Below are positions 37,162 through 45,691 of a stretch of 64,000 bases of DNA, piece after piece (position 1 is the first letter of the stretch; each line of letters starts with the position of its first letter). Source of the stretch: Pseudomonas monsensis (GTDB lineage Bacteria > Pseudomonadota > Gammaproteobacteria > Pseudomonadales > Pseudomonadaceae); contig NZ_CP077087.1 in assembly GCF_014268495.2 (NCBI RefSeq), positions 4,405,501 to 4,469,500 on the forward strand. The letters are read 5' to 3'. Under the pieces are notes generated by a model. It ran no database searches. It saw nothing but the letters and a program-made list of their open reading frames with translations, and was not told where the DNA came from. The translations under genes were made by a program, and so were the position numbers.

Positions 37162-37377
37162 TCAGTCGTCGTGCAACATCCCGGAGCTGTATTGGTTAAG
37201 ACTGCTGCCAATACTGTTACCGCCAAACTTCAGGGTCGTCGCATTGTTGCGCCCCTGCAGCGACTGACAATCCGCCGAAAAACAACTGGTCGTGGTCAAC
37301 CCACCCGCCCCCGAACAAGCACTCAACGCCGATACAGCGGCAGCAATCAACAGCACTTTGACGACATCGACGCGCAT
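37162..37377 (-). CDS. Small lipoprotein
   Basis: This 71-residue protein has a hydrophobic signal (VKVLLIAAAVSALSAC) ending in a lipobox LSAC, so it should be lipid-anchored. The mature part is short and Ser/Asn-rich, with two further Cys that could pair. GGGGAG precedes the ATG at 37377. The function is unknown. Confidence 0.7.
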   Translation of the reverse strand: MRVDVVKVLLIAAAVSALSACSGAGGLTTTSCFSADCQSLQGRNNATTLKFGGNSIGSSLNQYSSGMLHDD

Positions 37378-37520
37378 GGCACGACTCCCCGGGGGATGAA
37401 AAAACGAGACAACACCGACTGATGCCACCATCCTAGGCCCACGCCTCAAACGGCAACATGAAACTTTACAGATCGACAGCGCAGGTTCAGTTGCAAACCC
37501 TGCGAGACAAGGACCGCCGA

Positions 37521-38072
37521 ATGCAATTCCTCCCCCTCACCGAAATCGCCCCTGCGATCCAGGCCCACGTCCGCACCCTGCGCAACCAACCGGACGTGCG
37601 CAAATTCATGTACACGTCGCATGAAATCAGCGAACACGAACATGCCAACTGGCTAGCGTCCTTGCACGGCAATCCACGGCAGCAAGTGTTTGTGGTGATC
37701 AAGGATGAGCAAGCGGTGGGCGTAGTTTCGTTGAATGCGATCAACGCTTTGCACAAGACCGCCGATTGGGCGTTTTATCTGGATGTCGGTTTGCAAGGGA
37801 AAGGCTTGGGCAGCGTGGTCGAGTTCTGGCTGCTCGATTACGCGTTTGATGTCGCGGGTCTGGAAAAGCTGAATTGCGAAGTGCTGGCGATGAACACCGC
37901 AGTGGTGAAGATGCATCAGAAGTTCGGGTTTGAGGTTGAAGGTGTACGGCGGCAGAACGTGGTAAAGGACGGGGTGCGGGTCGATGTGGTGTTGTTGGGA
38001 ATGACCAAAGCTGAATGGCTTGGCAAACGTCCGACGCTGGTCCCCGTGATCGAGCGGATCAGTGCGAGCTGA
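37521..38072 (+). CDS. GNAT acetyltransferase, PseH-like
   Basis: This 183-residue protein has the GNAT fold. The acetyl-CoA loop is seen as DVGLQGKGLGSVVEFWLLDYAF, followed by LNCEVLAMNTAVVKMHQKFGF. The N-terminal layout (RNQPDVRKFMYTSHEISEHEH) resembles PseH and related nucleotide-sugar N-acetyltransferases. No other sugar genes are adjacent, so it may act on a small molecule or peptide. AAGGA precedes the ATG at 37521. An alternative ATG at 37458 lacks a site. Confidence 0.82.
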   Translation: MQFLPLTEIAPAIQAHVRTLRNQPDVRKFMYTSHEISEHEHANWLASLHGNPRQQVFVVIKDEQAVGVVSLNAINALHKTADWAFYLDVGLQGKGLGSVVEFWLLDYAFDVAGLEKLNCEVLAMNTAVVKMHQKFGFEVEGVRRQNVVKDGVRVDVVLLGMTKAEWLGKRPTLVPVIERISAS

Positions 38073-38078
38073 AAGCGT

Positions 38079-38858
38079 TCATCGCTCCAGCCACGCACTC
38101 GCAGGGATCTGCGCCAATGATTTGAAGGCAGGCCTGGCGAACCAGTACCCCTGCATCAGGTAAATGCCGCAATCGGCGAGAAAATCTCGTTCCTCGGCAC
38201 CTTCAATGCCCTCGGCGATCACCTCCACACCCAACTCTCTACACATATTCACCACGTTACGCACGATGATCTGGCGCACTCGGTCACGGTGAATATCCCG
38301 GATCAGCGCCATATCCAGCTTGATCAAGTCCGGCTGAAAATCCGCCAACAAGTTAAGGCCGGAATAGCCGGCGCCAAAGTCGTCGATCGCCGTCTTGAAA
38401 CCAAACTCGCGATACTCACGCAGTATGTTCATCAAATGCTTGTTGCTTTCAACGTGCTCGCTTTCCACCGCTTCGAAGATCAGCCGCTCCAACGGGAAGC
38501 CGTAAGTACGCGCCGCTTCCAGCGTGCTGCGAATGCACACTTCCGGCCGGTACACGGCATTCGGCAGAAAGTTGATCGACAGGTACTGGGTCATCCCTAA
38601 CTCAGCCGCCGTGGAAATCGCCCGCACTCGACACAGTTGATCGAATCGATAACGGTTGTGATCGTCCACCTGCTCCAGGACTGAAAAGGCGCCCTCACCA
38701 TTCACCCCTCGAACCAAGGCTTCATGGGCAAACGTCGTTTGATCGCGCAGATCGACGATGGGCTGAAAGGCAAAAGCGAAATCCATATCCGGCACGCCTT
38801 TGTTTTTACAACCGTGGCACCCTGCGGAAGAGGTCGATGATGTTGGAAAGTCGGACAT
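38079..38858 (-). CDS. EAL-domain c-di-GMP phosphodiesterase
   Basis: This 259-residue protein is essentially a free-standing EAL domain. EALVRG (Glu46), the SINFLPNA Asn, FEAVESEHVE, IDDFGAGYSGL, LIKLD, VIAEGIE and LMQGYWF are all present, so catalysis is likely. A short Cys-rich start (CHGCKNKG) could bind metal. The ATG at 38858 was chosen over 38891, though neither has a strong ribosome site. It would hydrolyse c-di-GMP, opposing the cyclase at 31.4 kb. Confidence 0.9.
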   Translation of the reverse strand: MSDFPTSSTSSAGCHGCKNKGVPDMDFAFAFQPIVDLRDQTTFAHEALVRGVNGEGAFSVLEQVDDHNRYRFDQLCRVRAISTAAELGMTQYLSINFLPNAVYRPEVCIRSTLEAARTYGFPLERLIFEAVESEHVESNKHLMNILREYREFGFKTAIDDFGAGYSGLNLLADFQPDLIKLDMALIRDIHRDRVRQIIVRNVVNMCRELGVEVIAEGIEGAEERDFLADCGIYLMQGYWFARPAFKSLAQIPASAWLER

Positions 38859-38998
38859 GAACCACTCTGATGACGGCGTGCAACCTTCCATGGTGATAAA
38901 AAACAGCTACTGGACTTAGTTATCTGCAAACAAGGCAATAACTGTAGCCCTGCGGCGCCGGAATAGTTGAAGGCGCCGCGTGCTCTAGGTGCAAATGA

Positions 38999-40933
38999 TC
39001 AGGTGCGGAAATGCGCGGTCATTCGCTGCAGGTCCTGCCCCAGCGACGCCAACTCAATCGTCGCTGCCGCACTCTCTTCGCTGGCGACAGCCGACTGGTC
39101 AGCCACATCACGCACACTGACGATGCTGCGATTGATTTCGTCGGCCACGGCACTTTGCTGCTCGGCGGCGGCCGAGATCTGCAGGCTCATTTCCTGGATC
39201 GTACCGATGGACTGGTTGATCTCGGTAATTGCCAAGTCGGCCTTCTGCGCCAACGCCACCGTATCGAGGGTGCGCTCACGACTGGAGGCCATCAACGTCG
39301 CGGCCGCTTGCGTACCTTGTTGCAGGGTGACGATCAGCGCTTCGATTTCCTTGGTCGAGTCCTGCGTGCGCTGCGCCAGCGAGCGCACTTCGTCTGCCAC
39401 CACCGCAAAACCACGTCCCTGCTCACCCGCCCGCGCCGCTTCGATCGCGGCGTTCAACGCGAGCAGATTGGTCTGCTCGGCAACGGCTTTGATCACATCG
39501 ATCACTTTGCCGATCTGCTCGCTGTCCTGAGTCAGCACGTTCATCGCACCGCCCAACTCTTCAATGGCCACCGCAAGTTCGCTGATCTGCACCGTCGCCT
39601 GCTTCACCACCGTACTGCCGTGGCGCGCCTGCTGATCGGCCAGGGTCGCGGCAGCGGAGGCATCGGTGGTGTTACGCGCCACTTCCTGCACCGTCGAAGC
39701 CATTTCGTGCATCGCTGTGGCGACTTGATCCACTTCACTTTTCTGCTGACGCACACCCGCGCTGGTCTGCTCGCTCATGGCCGAGAGCTTTTCCGCAGAG
39801 GTCGAAATATGCGTGACGCCATTGCCGATACCTTGCACCAGCGTGTTGAGGTTCTGCGCCATGTCCTGCATCGCATTTTGCAGATCGCCCAACTCATCCT
39901 TGCGCGCAGACTTGGCCTGTACCGTCAGGTCGCCTTTGGCAATACGTCGAGCCAGATCAACTGTCAGCGCCAGCGGCGCAGTGATCTGACGCGAAATGAC
40001 CACCGAGGCAAAAAGCCCGATCACCAGCGCCAACACGGTCAATACCGCCATCTGGATAAAGGCCGAATGCTGATCCTCACGCGCCAGGCGCTGCTGGGTG
40101 TCCATCAGGCCAGTCATGATTTTGTCCATCGCCTTGCTTTCCTGGTCGACCTGCTCGCGCATGGTCTGCTTCTGCTCAAACAGCCCGGCCACTTCCACCA
40201 ATACTTCGCGATAACGACGCATGCCGGCGTGCGCTTCCTCCAGTTGGCTCGACAGGGCCGTCGGCAGGCTGGTGCGCGCCTTGGTGATATCACCCAGGAA
40301 GGTATCAATGGTCTCCATCATCAGTTTTTTATTCACGTCGTTGGGCACCGCAATGTAACGACGCAACATCAGGCGAAACGTGGTCATGCCATTGCGCAAG
40401 TCGGCCACCGTGCGCAGCTCCCGCACGCGTTCGCCATCGGCAGACGCCAGCGCACTGGTCGTGGTGCCTTCAAGCATGCCGGCAAAGGTCTGCGCGTACT
40501 TGTCCGACAGCGCCGTCAGCGGTTTCAGGGCATCCGTGGTCGACTGATCGGCAGCGATCAGCCGCTTGACCTTCTGGTCGTAGGCAACAATCGTGGCTTG
40601 CAAAGCCTTCAGAGCTTGCTGGTTCTCAGCGCGGGTCAAGGTGTCCAGCGCCTTGCTCACCAGGCCCTGCAAGACATTCAACTGAGCGTTATAGGAATCG
40701 GCGAACGCTGCGTCAGCGGCGGCTTCGTACTGTTTCTCGGACAAACGCATATCTTGCGTCGCGTCATTCAGCGTGCCAATCAGACGCGTCGTACTCAAAC
40801 GATCAACCAGCACGCCGTTGCTGTTATAGCCAATGAAGGCAACCGCCAAAACAGCCAGCAAAAGAATGCCAAAGCCAGCGCCCAGCTTGCGGGAAACTTT
40901 GATGTCACCCAGGAAATTCGATGCTACTGCCAT
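38999..40933 (-). CDS. Methyl-accepting chemotaxis protein with HBM-type sensor
   Basis: This protein has 644 residues. TM1 lies at about 17-36 and TM2 at about 291-313, enclosing an all-helical periplasmic domain of about 250 residues. That size matches the HBM sensors of Pseudomonas receptors for organic acids. A HAMP follows (ITAPLALTVDLARRIAKGDL), then a signalling domain with the MCP hairpin tip EQTNLLALNAAIEAARAGEQ. The ATG at 40933 follows TGAGGC. The ligand is not predictable from sequence alone. Confidence 0.93.
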   Translation of the reverse strand: MAVASNFLGDIKVSRKLGAGFGILLLAVLAVAFIGYNSNGVLVDRLSTTRLIGTLNDATQDMRLSEKQYEAAADAAFADSYNAQLNVLQGLVSKALDTLTRAENQQALKALQATIVAYDQKVKRLIAADQSTTDALKPLTALSDKYAQTFAGMLEGTTTSALASADGERVRELRTVADLRNGMTTFRLMLRRYIAVPNDVNKKLMMETIDTFLGDITKARTSLPTALSSQLEEAHAGMRRYREVLVEVAGLFEQKQTMREQVDQESKAMDKIMTGLMDTQQRLAREDQHSAFIQMAVLTVLALVIGLFASVVISRQITAPLALTVDLARRIAKGDLTVQAKSARKDELGDLQNAMQDMAQNLNTLVQGIGNGVTHISTSAEKLSAMSEQTSAGVRQQKSEVDQVATAMHEMASTVQEVARNTTDASAAATLADQQARHGSTVVKQATVQISELAVAIEELGGAMNVLTQDSEQIGKVIDVIKAVAEQTNLLALNAAIEAARAGEQGRGFAVVADEVRSLAQRTQDSTKEIEALIVTLQQGTQAAATLMASSRERTLDTVALAQKADLAITEINQSIGTIQEMSLQISAAAEQQSAVADEINRSIVSVRDVADQSAVASEESAAATIELASLGQDLQRMTAHFRT

Positions 40934-41524
40934 ATTCAGCCTCAAACGCCCAGACGCGAAACGCCGGGCACAAAAAAATAGATCTCCGGCAACCGCAGTC
41001 ACCGTCCAGACATTCGGGGGTCGTCATCCAAGGCGTAATACGGGACGCTCCAGCTGTCCCTGAAATGCAAATGCCGATGCGGATACGGATGCTGGTGAAG
41101 CGTCGAAAACAACCCGACGCGAGCACCGGCAGACAAACCCGTCACGTCGCAAACAGAGCGTCTGCACGCTGGATTTATCGTTTCAGCAAAGGTGTCTGGG
41201 GGGATGCTATTAATTTTGCGAAAACTTGTACAACTTTATATTTTTGTATAATCGTTGAACTTTTCGAGCGGTGTGATGACGCATTGCCATCATGATTTGT
41301 GGCACATCGCTATTGGCGTAAAACGGGGCTGAAAATGCGGATTCAGGCGCTCGCCCCTCTGCGGCGAGCAGTGGCTGCACGCCACAGAGGAGCGAGGGGT
41401 TTACGGCTTGATTTCGACCATCCACTCCGAGCCGCCACCTTGCCGTCGATATTCCAAAGATTGTTTCGGGGCGTCGGTCGCTCAGGCTTGATACGCTCGC
41501 CCCCATTGAGACAGGAAGTCGAAC
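40934..41524. other. Intergenic region with AT-rich promoter candidate
   Basis: This 591-base gap has no supported gene. Around 41210-41260 it becomes very AT-rich and contains TTGTAC, 15 bases, then TATAAT on the plus strand (41226-41252), a promoter candidate for the gene at 41.5 kb. An inverted repeat built on CCCCTCTG...CAGAGGAG lies near 41355-41395. Confidence 0.45.
41226..41252 (+). promoter_or_regulatory. Candidate sigma-70 promoter
   Basis: TTGTAC and a perfect TATAAT are separated by 15 bases, slightly short of the ideal 17. They lie in an AT-rich patch about 270 bases before the gene at 41525. Confidence 0.4.
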
Positions 41525-41929
41525 ATGGAAAAACCAGCCTCCTCTGACACCGCCCCCGCCACACGAAGCTGGGCATCAGCGACTGAAAAACAGCGCTCCG
41601 ATGTCTATTGGTCGTTATCCGACGCGTTTGTCGACAATGAGGTTGATTACGAATTCATCGCGCGCCAGACCGAGGATTACGATCCGAAAGAGATCAAGCG
41701 AATCCTCTATGAAGAAGTGGCACCGGTGTGTCATACGAATCTCGAGACCGTGATCCCGATGATCTGGTCTGCATTCAACCTAGAGCAATTGAAGGCTGAC
41801 ATCGCAGAAACATTGAAAGCGCGAGAACGAAGCCGCTTCAGACGTCAGCTAGACAAACTGCTGATTCGTTGGCTTGAGTTTCGATACAAATACATATGGA
41901 AAGAGATTTCCAAACATTACCGAAAATGA
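41525..41929 (+). CDS. Conserved hypothetical protein, DUF7079-like
   Basis: This 134-residue helical protein has the pattern VYWSLSDAFVDNEVD, then RILYEEVAPVCHTNL and MIWSAFN, which resembles the DUF7079 family of small proteins of unknown function. AGGAAG precedes the ATG. No neighbour suggests a role. Confidence 0.75.
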   Translation: MEKPASSDTAPATRSWASATEKQRSDVYWSLSDAFVDNEVDYEFIARQTEDYDPKEIKRILYEEVAPVCHTNLETVIPMIWSAFNLEQLKADIAETLKARERSRFRRQLDKLLIRWLEFRYKYIWKEISKHYRK

Positions 41930-42004
41930 GCGCCGCCGTGATCGTTAACCCGGTTATCCGCGAGCAGAGCAATGTGATCCTCTTCGATCAAAACACGTTA
42001 CCAG

Positions 42005-42044
42005 TCCCACCGTGGCGACAGTCAAGCCGCTCGCCACGGTGGGA
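42005..42044. repeat. Perfect 14-bp inverted repeat between convergent genes
   Basis: TCCCACCGTGGCGA and its exact complement are separated by 12 bases and lie just before the DUF6124 stop. It has no T-run, so it is a REP-like hairpin that could still block read-through between the two convergent genes. Confidence 0.65.
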
Positions 42045-42050
42045 CAGGAT

Positions 42051-42413
42051 TTACGCCTTCACCTCAACTTTATCCAACGCCTGATTCACCGCCAACTCCC
42101 CCAACATCACCACCTGCGCAATGCCTAACGCGGTTTTGCGATGCGATGGGTCGAGTGCGGCGGCGAAGTTGTTAAGCATTTCCGAGGCGGAACTCAGCGT
42201 TTCACTGGCATTGGCCAGCAGGGATTCCGAGTCGTACTTCGGATTGGCGAGGTACATGCGCTCGGGTTCGTTGGTGCTGGCCATGATGTGGCTGGCGGGA
42301 AGGAGATAGTGATCGAGGGCGCGCTCGGCGGCTTCGTGAAGTTTTTTGGAGTTGAGGGATTCGTAGGGGGATGCGGGGTCGGTTTCTGGCGGATTCGGTG
42401 TTGGTTTGAACAT
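42051..42413 (-). CDS. DUF6124 family protein
   Basis: This 120-residue soluble protein carries the pattern MFKPTPNPPETDP, then LHEAAERALDHYLLP, NASETLSSASEMLNNFA and RKTALGIAQVVMLGELAVNQAL. That identifies the Pseudomonas-specific DUF6124 family, often multi-copy, of unknown function. AGGAGT precedes the ATG at 42413. The reading frame stays open for 68 codons upstream through an unusual leader (described under findings). Confidence 0.85.
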   Translation of the reverse strand: MFKPTPNPPETDPASPYESLNSKKLHEAAERALDHYLLPASHIMASTNEPERMYLANPKYDSESLLANASETLSSASEMLNNFAAALDPSHRKTALGIAQVVMLGELAVNQALDKVEVKA

Positions 42414-42883
42414 GGTGTAACTCCTGACGGATGAACGAAAAGGAGCCATCACTCTCGCTACCAAACGAAGGGTGGAGGCCATACGCAGGTTGGTAGACCG
42501 GTCGTCAGGAACCCCGGCGCATCCGAAGACGCCCCGCGCATGACCACCATAAAACGAAGACGAAAAACGCCCTCGCAAGACAGTAGTCTTGTGCTTCTGA
42601 CGGAGACGGGCTACCAAACCCGATCACTGGATTTCAGTGACGTAGGGACGATAGAACCTGCGGGCTAGAGGCACAAGCCGGGGGATTCTGTCTTAGGTGT
42701 AGGGGGAGGCGCAAGGGAGTGTAGGCTTAGGACTGCAGTAACAGGTTTCTTTTAAACGAATGTGCTTTTTTCTGTTTGGAATGGCTCCTTGAGCACACCT
42801 ATCAGTCCAAATAATGTCACCTTATGGACATCATACTAGCACTTCGATATTGTCTGTTTTTTCATGGATTTAAAGGACAGGGA
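42414..42883. other. DUF6124 leader and left edge of the AT-rich islet
   Basis: From 42414 to about 42660 the minus strand is an open leader of DUF6124 with small hairpins (CACTG/CAGTG near 42625, AGAC/GTCT near 42582). From about 42740 the composition drops to AT-rich and leads into the DUF4062 gene. No further gene was recognised. Confidence 0.5.
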
Positions 42884-43873
42884 ATGAAGCGAAAATTACA
42901 GATTTTTATTTCTAGCACATACACGGATTTAATTGATGAACGACAAGCTGCTGTAAGTGCGATTCTGAAATCTGGCCATATTCCTGCAGGCATGGAACTT
43001 TTTACTGCTGGAGACCGATCTCAAATGGAGACAATTAACGACTGGATAGATCAATCAGATGTATACATGTTGATCTTAGGGGGCAGGTATGGCTCTATTG
43101 AAAGCTCAACCAACTTGAGTTACACCGAACTTGAATTTGATTATGCAGCGGCGCAAAACAAACCAATGTTTTCAGTCATAATAAAAGAAGATGCTTTAGA
43201 GAAAAAAGCGCGAGACCACGGAACGCACCATCTTGAAAAAGACAACCCAAAAGAACTGAAAGCATTTCGCGATAAAGCACTCGGTAGAATATCTTCTTTT
43301 TTTGACGACCTCAAAGACATTAAGCTTTGCGTGTATGAAAGCTTGTCTGACTACGCAGGAAGGCCGGAACTAACGGGCTGGGTATCAGGAAGCGAGATTG
43401 TTGACACGAAACCTTTATTCGAGGAAATAAAGAAACTTTCCGATGAAAACTCTCAACTAAAAGAAATCATTAAAACTTTAGAAAGCCGCCCCTTACCACT
43501 ACCATCAAAACCGACCGACGGCAATGAAAAGCTCTCAGAGATAGTGGAGTTATTAAAACACATAACTGTAGCCATCCCCCTTTCTATCAGCTCAACTGAT
43601 AAAGAGGAGGAACATAGCCTTCTAGATATTTTCTATACTTACAGAAGCAGGATAATCCAGGGCGTAACTAACTCAGCAGGCACGGGAAATGTTAGCAGCA
43701 GATTCCTGTACTTTAATATCTGCCCAAAACTGCAAATACACGGCTTAACCGAAAATGAAAAAGTTCCTGGCGTCCAATATCGAAGATACTCCGCAACAAA
43801 ACTTGGCCTACAAATACTTGCACACATAGAAAAAGAACAAATAGCTTTGAAAAAGAAAGAAGCAGCAGATTAA
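42884..43873 (+). CDS. DUF4062 protein (TIR-like N-terminus), candidate defence gene
   Basis: This protein has 329 residues. The N-terminal ~95 residues (LQIFISSTYTDLIDERQAA, VYMLILGGRYGSI, SYTELEFDYA) match DUF4062, a Rossmann-like domain related to TIR domains and often found at the head of defence or NTPase proteins. A coiled coil follows at about 185-210, then a C-terminal block (YRRYSATKLGLQILAHI) that resembles a winged helix. There is no NTPase. AGGACAGGG precedes the ATG at 42884. It is strikingly AT-rich against its surroundings, so probably acquired. Confidence 0.8.
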   Translation: MKRKLQIFISSTYTDLIDERQAAVSAILKSGHIPAGMELFTAGDRSQMETINDWIDQSDVYMLILGGRYGSIESSTNLSYTELEFDYAAAQNKPMFSVIIKEDALEKKARDHGTHHLEKDNPKELKAFRDKALGRISSFFDDLKDIKLCVYESLSDYAGRPELTGWVSGSEIVDTKPLFEEIKKLSDENSQLKEIIKTLESRPLPLPSKPTDGNEKLSEIVELLKHITVAIPLSISSTDKEEEHSLLDIFYTYRSRIIQGVTNSAGTGNVSSRFLYFNICPKLQIHGLTENEKVPGVQYRRYSATKLGLQILAHIEKEQIALKKKEAAD

Positions 43874-44121
43874 TATTTGTCAACCCCTCATAAAAATCAC
43901 AATCTCGATAAAAATAGACGACAAAATGGCCGAATTCATTTACTAGCAAGCCTCCACATCTCTAAATAGATTCGCTACCCTTTCCCGGTTGGATTGAGAA
44001 CTTTCCCGAAGGGCACAAGAAGCATTATTGAGCTGTGAAAATATTGACCAATTTTAATAAACCCGTTCTCTTTACCCTACGTGAAGACATAGGACTTGAT
44101 AGTCCCACCACTTAAGGAACA

Positions 44122-45375
44122 ATGATGAAAATCACACTAATTGAAAATGGACTTGACTCACTGAGAAAAGGCTACGACCACTTATCGATCTACATGCAGC
44201 TTAAAGTTGATAACTCTGAAGAGCCTGTAAGATTTTCAGCACTTAAAGACTCCGTTCTCTCGGTACAGCATGGCATAGAAATCCTATTCAAATATTGTTT
44301 AGCAAAAGAGCACGAGCTTTTGCTCTACTCAGACATTTCCCCAAAGCTTAAATCAGCATTTAAACGACGAAGAAATGGTGAAATAGAGGAACTTTATGAA
44401 GCCGACGGAGTGCACACCGTAACATTCAAGGAGTCCATCGAGAGACTTCGGGATGTGTGCGGCCTTCCTATCGACAAAACGTTTCAAGATAGATTACTGC
44501 AGGTCGAAGGTTGGCGAAACAGAATCACTCACAGCGGAGTTCTTCTGCAAGAGGCTACTGTTTCCAAAGGCTTGATAGACTTGAGAGAGAATTTAGATTC
44601 GTTCTTAGGTGCGGCCATTGGCCCTCAGTACTTAGAGGGACAGGGAAAAACAGAGTTGGACGTGGCCTACCGCACGACGATTGCTGTGTATGGCAAACTC
44701 GAAAACAAAACCAAAGAGCTAACTGTTGAGCGATTGATACAAGTTCTAAAAAACAATCAGATCAAAGGTGTCAAAGCGTCGGATGCTTTTGTTATCCGGG
44801 ACCCGAATACCGCACTTGCGGTCTTACAACAGATGCATGGTGATGGAATAAATTATGGCTGCGACCTAGTCAACCTTCATTGCTCCGGCAGCGCTTTAGT
44901 CGCTGAAATTTCTCCCGAAGGAATAATGGCTATATTTACCGAGGACAATGAAACCATATATGAACTGTGCTTTGATGCCATTGTTATTTACGTTCCAAAA
45001 ATCAACAACAATCAGTCTCCACTCGTGTTCATTTTTTCTAAAAAAATTGCACCCGAAGGTAACGATCCATCGCTAGAAGAGGGCGAAAACTACAGGCTTC
45101 AAAATGGTCTTTCAATCATTGAGGATGGCAGGGACCTGTGGGAAAAAGAAGACTATAGACAATCAAATGAGGACTGGGACTCTGAATCCCCTGTTCTGCC
45201 CCCGCATGTACCGATCGTACGTTTTCTTTCTGCAGGTGCTGCTTGCTTTATGAATGTCCAAGGGTTGGAGTACGCCTCGGCCGATCGAATACTAAAGGCG
45301 ACGGATATTGGGGGGCCGGACGCTCTGTGCCAAGCCTTTAAAGATATGCTGAGTCAATCTAACCCTAAAGGATGA
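44122..45375 (+). CDS. HEPN-like protein in AT-rich islet, possible RNase effector
   Basis: This 417-residue protein is not recognised as a whole. The N-terminal ~150 residues are helical (SALKDSVLSVQHGIEILFKYCL) and end in WRNRITHSG, where Arg132-Asn-Arg-Ile-Thr-His137 is an R-x4-H motif of the HEPN RNase type. The middle and C-terminal parts look like an unrelated alpha/beta domain. AAGGA lies close to two tandem ATGs, and the second (44125) has the better spacing. It follows the DUF4062 gene on the same strand after 248 bases and shares its low GC. Confidence 0.65.
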   Translation: MMKITLIENGLDSLRKGYDHLSIYMQLKVDNSEEPVRFSALKDSVLSVQHGIEILFKYCLAKEHELLLYSDISPKLKSAFKRRRNGEIEELYEADGVHTVTFKESIERLRDVCGLPIDKTFQDRLLQVEGWRNRITHSGVLLQEATVSKGLIDLRENLDSFLGAAIGPQYLEGQGKTELDVAYRTTIAVYGKLENKTKELTVERLIQVLKNNQIKGVKASDAFVIRDPNTALAVLQQMHGDGINYGCDLVNLHCSGSALVAEISPEGIMAIFTEDNETIYELCFDAIVIYVPKINNNQSPLVFIFSKKIAPEGNDPSLEEGENYRLQNGLSIIEDGRDLWEKEDYRQSNEDWDSESPVLPPHVPIVRFLSAGAACFMNVQGLEYASADRILKATDIGGPDALCQAFKDMLSQSNPKG

Positions 45376-45691
45376 ACGCTCCAGCTTCGCAGTCAGTAAT
45401 GCCGTTTTCAAAAAGTTGAAAGGTGACTGCCCCACTTGAGTGATGAACGTCTGTAGAAACTCTACGAGTTCAACTCGTGGGGCTGATAAAGAAGGTCGCA
45501 CAGCGACTGCAACATGTTCAACTTCTCAGCTCCACCAATGTTTACGGAAAAAAGGGGAAGGATTTATTTACATTCCATCCCCTCTTTACCATGTGAATGA
45601 ACTCCACCATCGGATTGACTTGCCGAGGCCCTGCCCAACCTCAATCCTGATAAACCCCCACCTCCCAGCCCCACCCAACCCAGAACCGCCA
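45376..45691. other. Right edge of the islet and dusA leader
   Basis: The gap contains an imperfect stem-loop at 45389-45430 (GCAGTCA / TGACTGC) just after the HEPN-like gene, and a hairpin at 45554-45582 (GGGGAAGGA / TCCATCCCC) followed by TCTTT. Either could end islet transcription. The in-frame extension of dusA through here is not credible. Confidence 0.5.

Noticed and set aside
39011..40981. A 656-codon plus-strand frame opposite the chemoreceptor
   Set aside because: It is a His/Arg-rich shadow of the MCP coding strand with no domain features.
45440..45691. N-terminal extension of DusA
   Set aside because: It is a proline-rich, non-homologous leader. DusA family members begin close to the MSPIT...FSVAPMMDWTD start.
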